8,301 nt of DNA, taken from contig CAMQOJ010000173.1 in assembly GCA_947003375.1 (NCBI GenBank), positions 1 through 8,301 on the forward strand. The letters run 5' to 3'. Source of the stretch: an uncultured Lachnospiraceae bacterium. GTDB lineage: Bacteria > Bacillota > Clostridia > Lachnospirales > Lachnospiraceae. The notes under the pieces are model-generated. The model saw nothing but the letters and a program-made list of their open reading frames with translations, did no database searches and had not been told where the DNA came from. Positions within the stretch are counted from its first letter, which is position 1, and each line of letters opens with the position of its first letter. Below, in pieces: positions 5,911 through 8,301 of this stretch. The translations under genes were made by a program, and so were the position numbers.

Positions 5911-7272
5911 ATGAGAGCAGGAGAGAAATGCCTGGTAATAGGTTCCGGTTTGAGCGGAATCAGCGCCGTGGCCTGTCTGGAATACATGAAAGCCGAAGTC
6001 ACGCTGTACGACAGCAACGAGAAGCTGACGCAGGAGGACCTTAGGGCGCTGCTTCCCACGGGGAGCGGAGCGGCCTGCGTGGCGGGGAAGCTGCCGGAGG
6101 AGGTCTTGGGGCAGGTGGAGACCGTGGTATTGAGCCCAGGGGTGCCCACGGACATTCCGCTGGTGGATCGTCTGCGGCAAAACGGCGCGGAAATCATCGG
6201 GGAGATAGAGCTGGGCTTCCTACAGGAGAAGGGCAGGGTGGCCGCCATCACCGGCACCAACGGCAAGACCACCACCACCACGCTGGTGGGGGAAATCATG
6301 AAGGCCCATCTGGGCCGGGAGAAGGTGTTCGTGGTGGGCAACATCGGCAACCCCTATACGGCTGAATCCAGGAAGACCACGAAAGAGTCCGTGACCGTGG
6401 GGGAAATCAGCTCCTTCCAGCTGGAGACCACCCACAGTTTCCGTCCGGCGGTATCGGCCATCCTGAACATCACGCCGGACCATCTGAACCGCCACCACAC
6501 CATGGAGGCCTATGTGGCGGCCAAAGAGCACATCGCCGCCATGCAGACGAAGGACGACATATGCGTCCTGAACTATGAGAACGCGTACGCCAGGCGCTTC
6601 GGGGACAGATGTCCGGCCAGGGTGGTCTGGTTCTCCTCCGCCCGGGAGCTGGAAGAGGGCTATTACCTGAAGGGGGATAAGGTTTTCAGGGCCCTGTCCG
6701 GCCAGAGACAGGAGCTGCTGGACATCCACCGGGACATGAGGCTGGTGGGGCTGTGCAATGTGGAGAACGTCATGGCAGCCATTGCCATCGCCGAAGGCAT
6801 GGGGGTGCCCATGGAGACGATTCTGGACACCGTCCGGGAGTTTCGGGCCGTGGAGCACCGCATCGAGTTCGTGGCCACCAAGGCCGGGGTGGACTATTAC
6901 AACGATTCCAAGGGGACCAATCCCGATGCCGCCATCCAGGGCATCCGGGCCATGCATAAGCCCACGATTCTGATTGGGGGCGGATATGACAAGGGAAGCG
7001 AGTATGACGAATGGATCGAGAGCTTTGAAGGCAAGGTGAAATGTCTGGTGCTGATTGGCCAGACAAGGGAAATGATTGCGGAATGCGCCAGAAGGCATGG
7101 ATTCGAGAACATCCGTTTCGCGGACACCTTTCAGGAATGCCTGGAGCTGTGCACGCAGCTAGCGGAAAGCGGAGATGCGGTGCTCCTGTCGCCGGCCTGT
7201 GCCAGCTGGGGGATGTTCCCGAACTATGAGGAGCGGGGGAGGCTTTTCAAGGAATACGTGAACCGTTTATAG
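5911..7272 (+). CDS. murD: UDP-N-acetylmuramoyl-L-alanine--D-glutamate ligase MurD
   Basis: A 453-residue cytoplasmic Mur ligase that uses ATP to add D-glutamate to UDP-MurNAc-L-Ala. The N-terminal Rossmann-like domain has the GSGLSG motif for the UDP substrate. The central ATPase domain has the P-loop GTNGKTT at 115-121, GNIGNPY, EISSFQLE and NITPDHLNRH; Lys205 in VAAKEH aligns with the lysine that is carbamylated in Mur ligases (inferred by alignment from memory). The C-terminal domain shows EHRIEFV, NDSKGTNPDA (Lys334), GGGYDKG, and SPACASWGMFPNYEERG. The last motif has Gly434 where many MurD proteins have Asp after the SW/SL pair; the remaining MurD hallmarks are intact. Length is normal for the family. 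It lies between mraY and ftsW, as in B. subtilis. Confidence 0.96.
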   Translation: MRAGEKCLVIGSGLSGISAVACLEYMKAEVTLYDSNEKLTQEDLRALLPTGSGAACVAGKLPEEVLGQVETVVLSPGVPTDIPLVDRLRQNGAEIIGEIELGFLQEKGRVAAITGTNGKTTTTTLVGEIMKAHLGREKVFVVGNIGNPYTAESRKTTKESVTVGEISSFQLETTHSFRPAVSAILNITPDHLNRHHTMEAYVAAKEHIAAMQTKDDICVLNYENAYARRFGDRCPARVVWFSSARELEEGYYLKGDKVFRALSGQRQELLDIHRDMRLVGLCNVENVMAAIAIAEGMGVPMETILDTVREFRAVEHRIEFVATKAGVDYYNDSKGTNPDAAIQGIRAMHKPTILIGGGYDKGSEYDEWIESFEGKVKCLVLIGQTREMIAECARRHGFENIRFADTFQECLELCTQLAESGDAVLLSPACASWGMFPNYEERGRLFKEYVNRL

Positions 7273-7275
7273 GAT

Positions 7276-7280
7276 GAGGT
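7276..7280 (+). promoter_or_regulatory. Ribosome binding site of ftsW/spoVE
   Basis: GAGGT lies a few bases after the murD TAG and 6 nt before ATG 7287. An in-frame TGA at 7275-7277 prevents any earlier start. ATG 7290 is an equally close alternative, and the out-of-frame ATG 7283 leads only to a short reading frame. Confidence 0.65.
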
Positions 7281-7286
7281 GTATGG

Positions 7287-8301
7287 ATGATGGCGCAGGC
7301 GAAAACGAGACGGAAGAGAAAGGAACAGTCGGAATACTTCTTTGACTACAGCTTACTGTTTATCGTGCTGTTCCTGCTGGGCTTCGGACTGGTGATGATC
7401 TACTCGGCCAGCTCCTATGAGGCGTTCCAGAGCTACGAGGACACTACATTTTATATGAAGAAACAGCTCATCGCCATCGTCATCGGCATGGTGCTGATGA
7501 TTGTCGTGGCGAACATCCCCTACCATTTCTGGGAGCGGTTTGCCCTGCTGGGATATGTGGTGGCCATGGCGCTGGTGCCTCTGGTGAAGATTCCGGGCCT
7601 GGGCGTGGAGTCCCACGGGGCCTACCGATGGATCAAGATTCCCGGCATCGGCCTGAACCTGCAGCCCGCGGAGGTAGGGAAGCTGTGCCTGATTCTTTTC
7701 CTGGCGGTGATGGTGTGCAAGATGGGGAAGAACGTGCGCACCATGAAGGGGTTCGTCATCATGATTCTCCTGCCCATGCCCGTAGTGCTGGAGGTCTACC
7801 TGATTACCAGGAACTTAAGCTCCGCCATCATCATCATGGGGATTTCCGTACTGATGGTGTTCGTGGCCAGCCCGGACTATAAGAAATTCGTCATCATGGG
7901 CGTCATGGTGGTGGCCGCGGCAGTGCTGGTGGTGTTCCTGGCCGTGTCCTCCACCCAGAACGCGGCGGAGGGGGAGGAGGTGAACTTCCGTTTCGGAAGA
8001 ATCGCCACCTGGCTGAATCCGGAGAGCGACGCCACGGGCACGGGCTTCCAGACCCTGCAGGGCCTGTACGCCATCGGAAGCGGCGGCGTCTGGGGCAAGG
8101 GGCTGGGGCAGAGCATGCAGAAGCTGAACTTCCTGCCCGAGGCCCAGAACGACATGATTTTCTCCATCATCTGCGAGGAGCTTGGCCTGTTTGGGGCCGT
8201 GGCCGTCATCATCATGTTCATCATGCTGCTGTGGCGGATGATGGTGATTGCCAACAATGCGCCAGACCTGTTCGGAGCCATGCTGGTGGTGGGGGTCATG
8301 G
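7287..8301 (+). CDS. ftsW: SEDS-family glycosyltransferase FtsW/SpoVE, 3'-truncated by the window
   Basis: The first 338 codons of a polytopic membrane protein that runs off the right edge; the family is usually about 370-400 residues. SEDS proteins polymerise lipid II into glycan strands together with a partner class B PBP, and FtsW acts at the septum. After a basic cytoplasmic start (AKTRRKRK) there are about eight hydrophobic segments, the first at about 21-42. Motifs visible: HGAYRWI near 110-116, LQPAEVGKL at 125-133, FRFGRIATWLNP, IGSGGVWGKGLGQS, and QKLNFLPEAQNDMIFSIICEELG. Asp289 in the last motif matches the catalytic Asp of RodA/FtsW, though the surrounding residues are NDM rather than the common TDF. 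The place after murD fits ftsW or spoVE, and the two cannot be separated by sequence here. The two PBPs upstream are candidate partners. Confidence 0.93.
   Translation, partial: MMAQAKTRRKRKEQSEYFFDYSLLFIVLFLLGFGLVMIYSASSYEAFQSYEDTTFYMKKQLIAIVIGMVLMIVVANIPYHFWERFALLGYVVAMALVPLVKIPGLGVESHGAYRWIKIPGIGLNLQPAEVGKLCLILFLAVMVCKMGKNVRTMKGFVIMILLPMPVVLEVYLITRNLSSAIIIMGISVLMVFVASPDYKKFVIMGVMVVAAAVLVVFLAVSSTQNAAEGEEVNFRFGRIATWLNPESDATGTGFQTLQGLYAIGSGGVWGKGLGQSMQKLNFLPEAQNDMIFSIICEELGLFGAVAVIIMFIMLLWRMMVIANNAPDLFGAMLVVGVM

Noticed and set aside
5208..6044. A 278-codon + strand frame overlapping mraY and murD
   Set aside because: It is out of frame with two genes whose motifs are unambiguous, and its Gly/Arg/His-rich product has no family features.

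Overview
The window is part of a division and cell wall (dcw) cluster from a Gram-positive, probably spore-forming Firmicute. The best guess is a Lachnospiraceae (Clostridium cluster XIVa) member. This rests on the gene order, on two adjacent class B penicillin-binding proteins (PBPs) as in the pbpB-spoVD pair of endospore formers, on an FtsL-like protein with a long basic N-terminus, on GC-rich codon use, and on strong GGAGG-type ribosome binding sites. No sequence search was run, so the family-level placement is an inference.

All six genes are on the + strand and tightly packed: the 3' end of rsmH (16S rRNA methyltransferase), an ftsL-like gene, a first class B PBP (759 aa), a second class B PBP (573 aa), mraY, murD, and the 5' part of a SEDS gene (ftsW/spoVE) that runs off the right edge. 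The gaps are 44, 9, 62, 103, 42 and 14 nt, and no convincing internal promoter or Rho-independent terminator was seen, so one operon is likely. The products cover lipid I synthesis (MraY), D-Glu addition to the cytoplasmic precursor (MurD), glycan polymerisation (FtsW/SpoVE), crosslinking (the two PBPs), and divisome assembly (FtsL).

Three things stand out. The 103-nt gap before mraY, where Bacillus subtilis carries murE, holds two nearly identical 40-bp tandem units. Each can fold into an imperfect 10-pair hairpin around a GCGAAGC core, and the array looks like a REP-type or other dispersed palindromic repeat. The two PBPs differ in ways that matter: the first has a canonical KTGT motif and a roughly 105-residue Gly/Glu-rich tail without PASTA domains, while the second has KTAT where KTG is expected and no tail. 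Finally, an 8-bp perfect inverted repeat covers the Shine-Dalgarno of the second PBP and could tune its translation separately. Otherwise this is a conventional core-genome region. No mobile-element genes, CRISPR array, tRNA or rRNA were seen.
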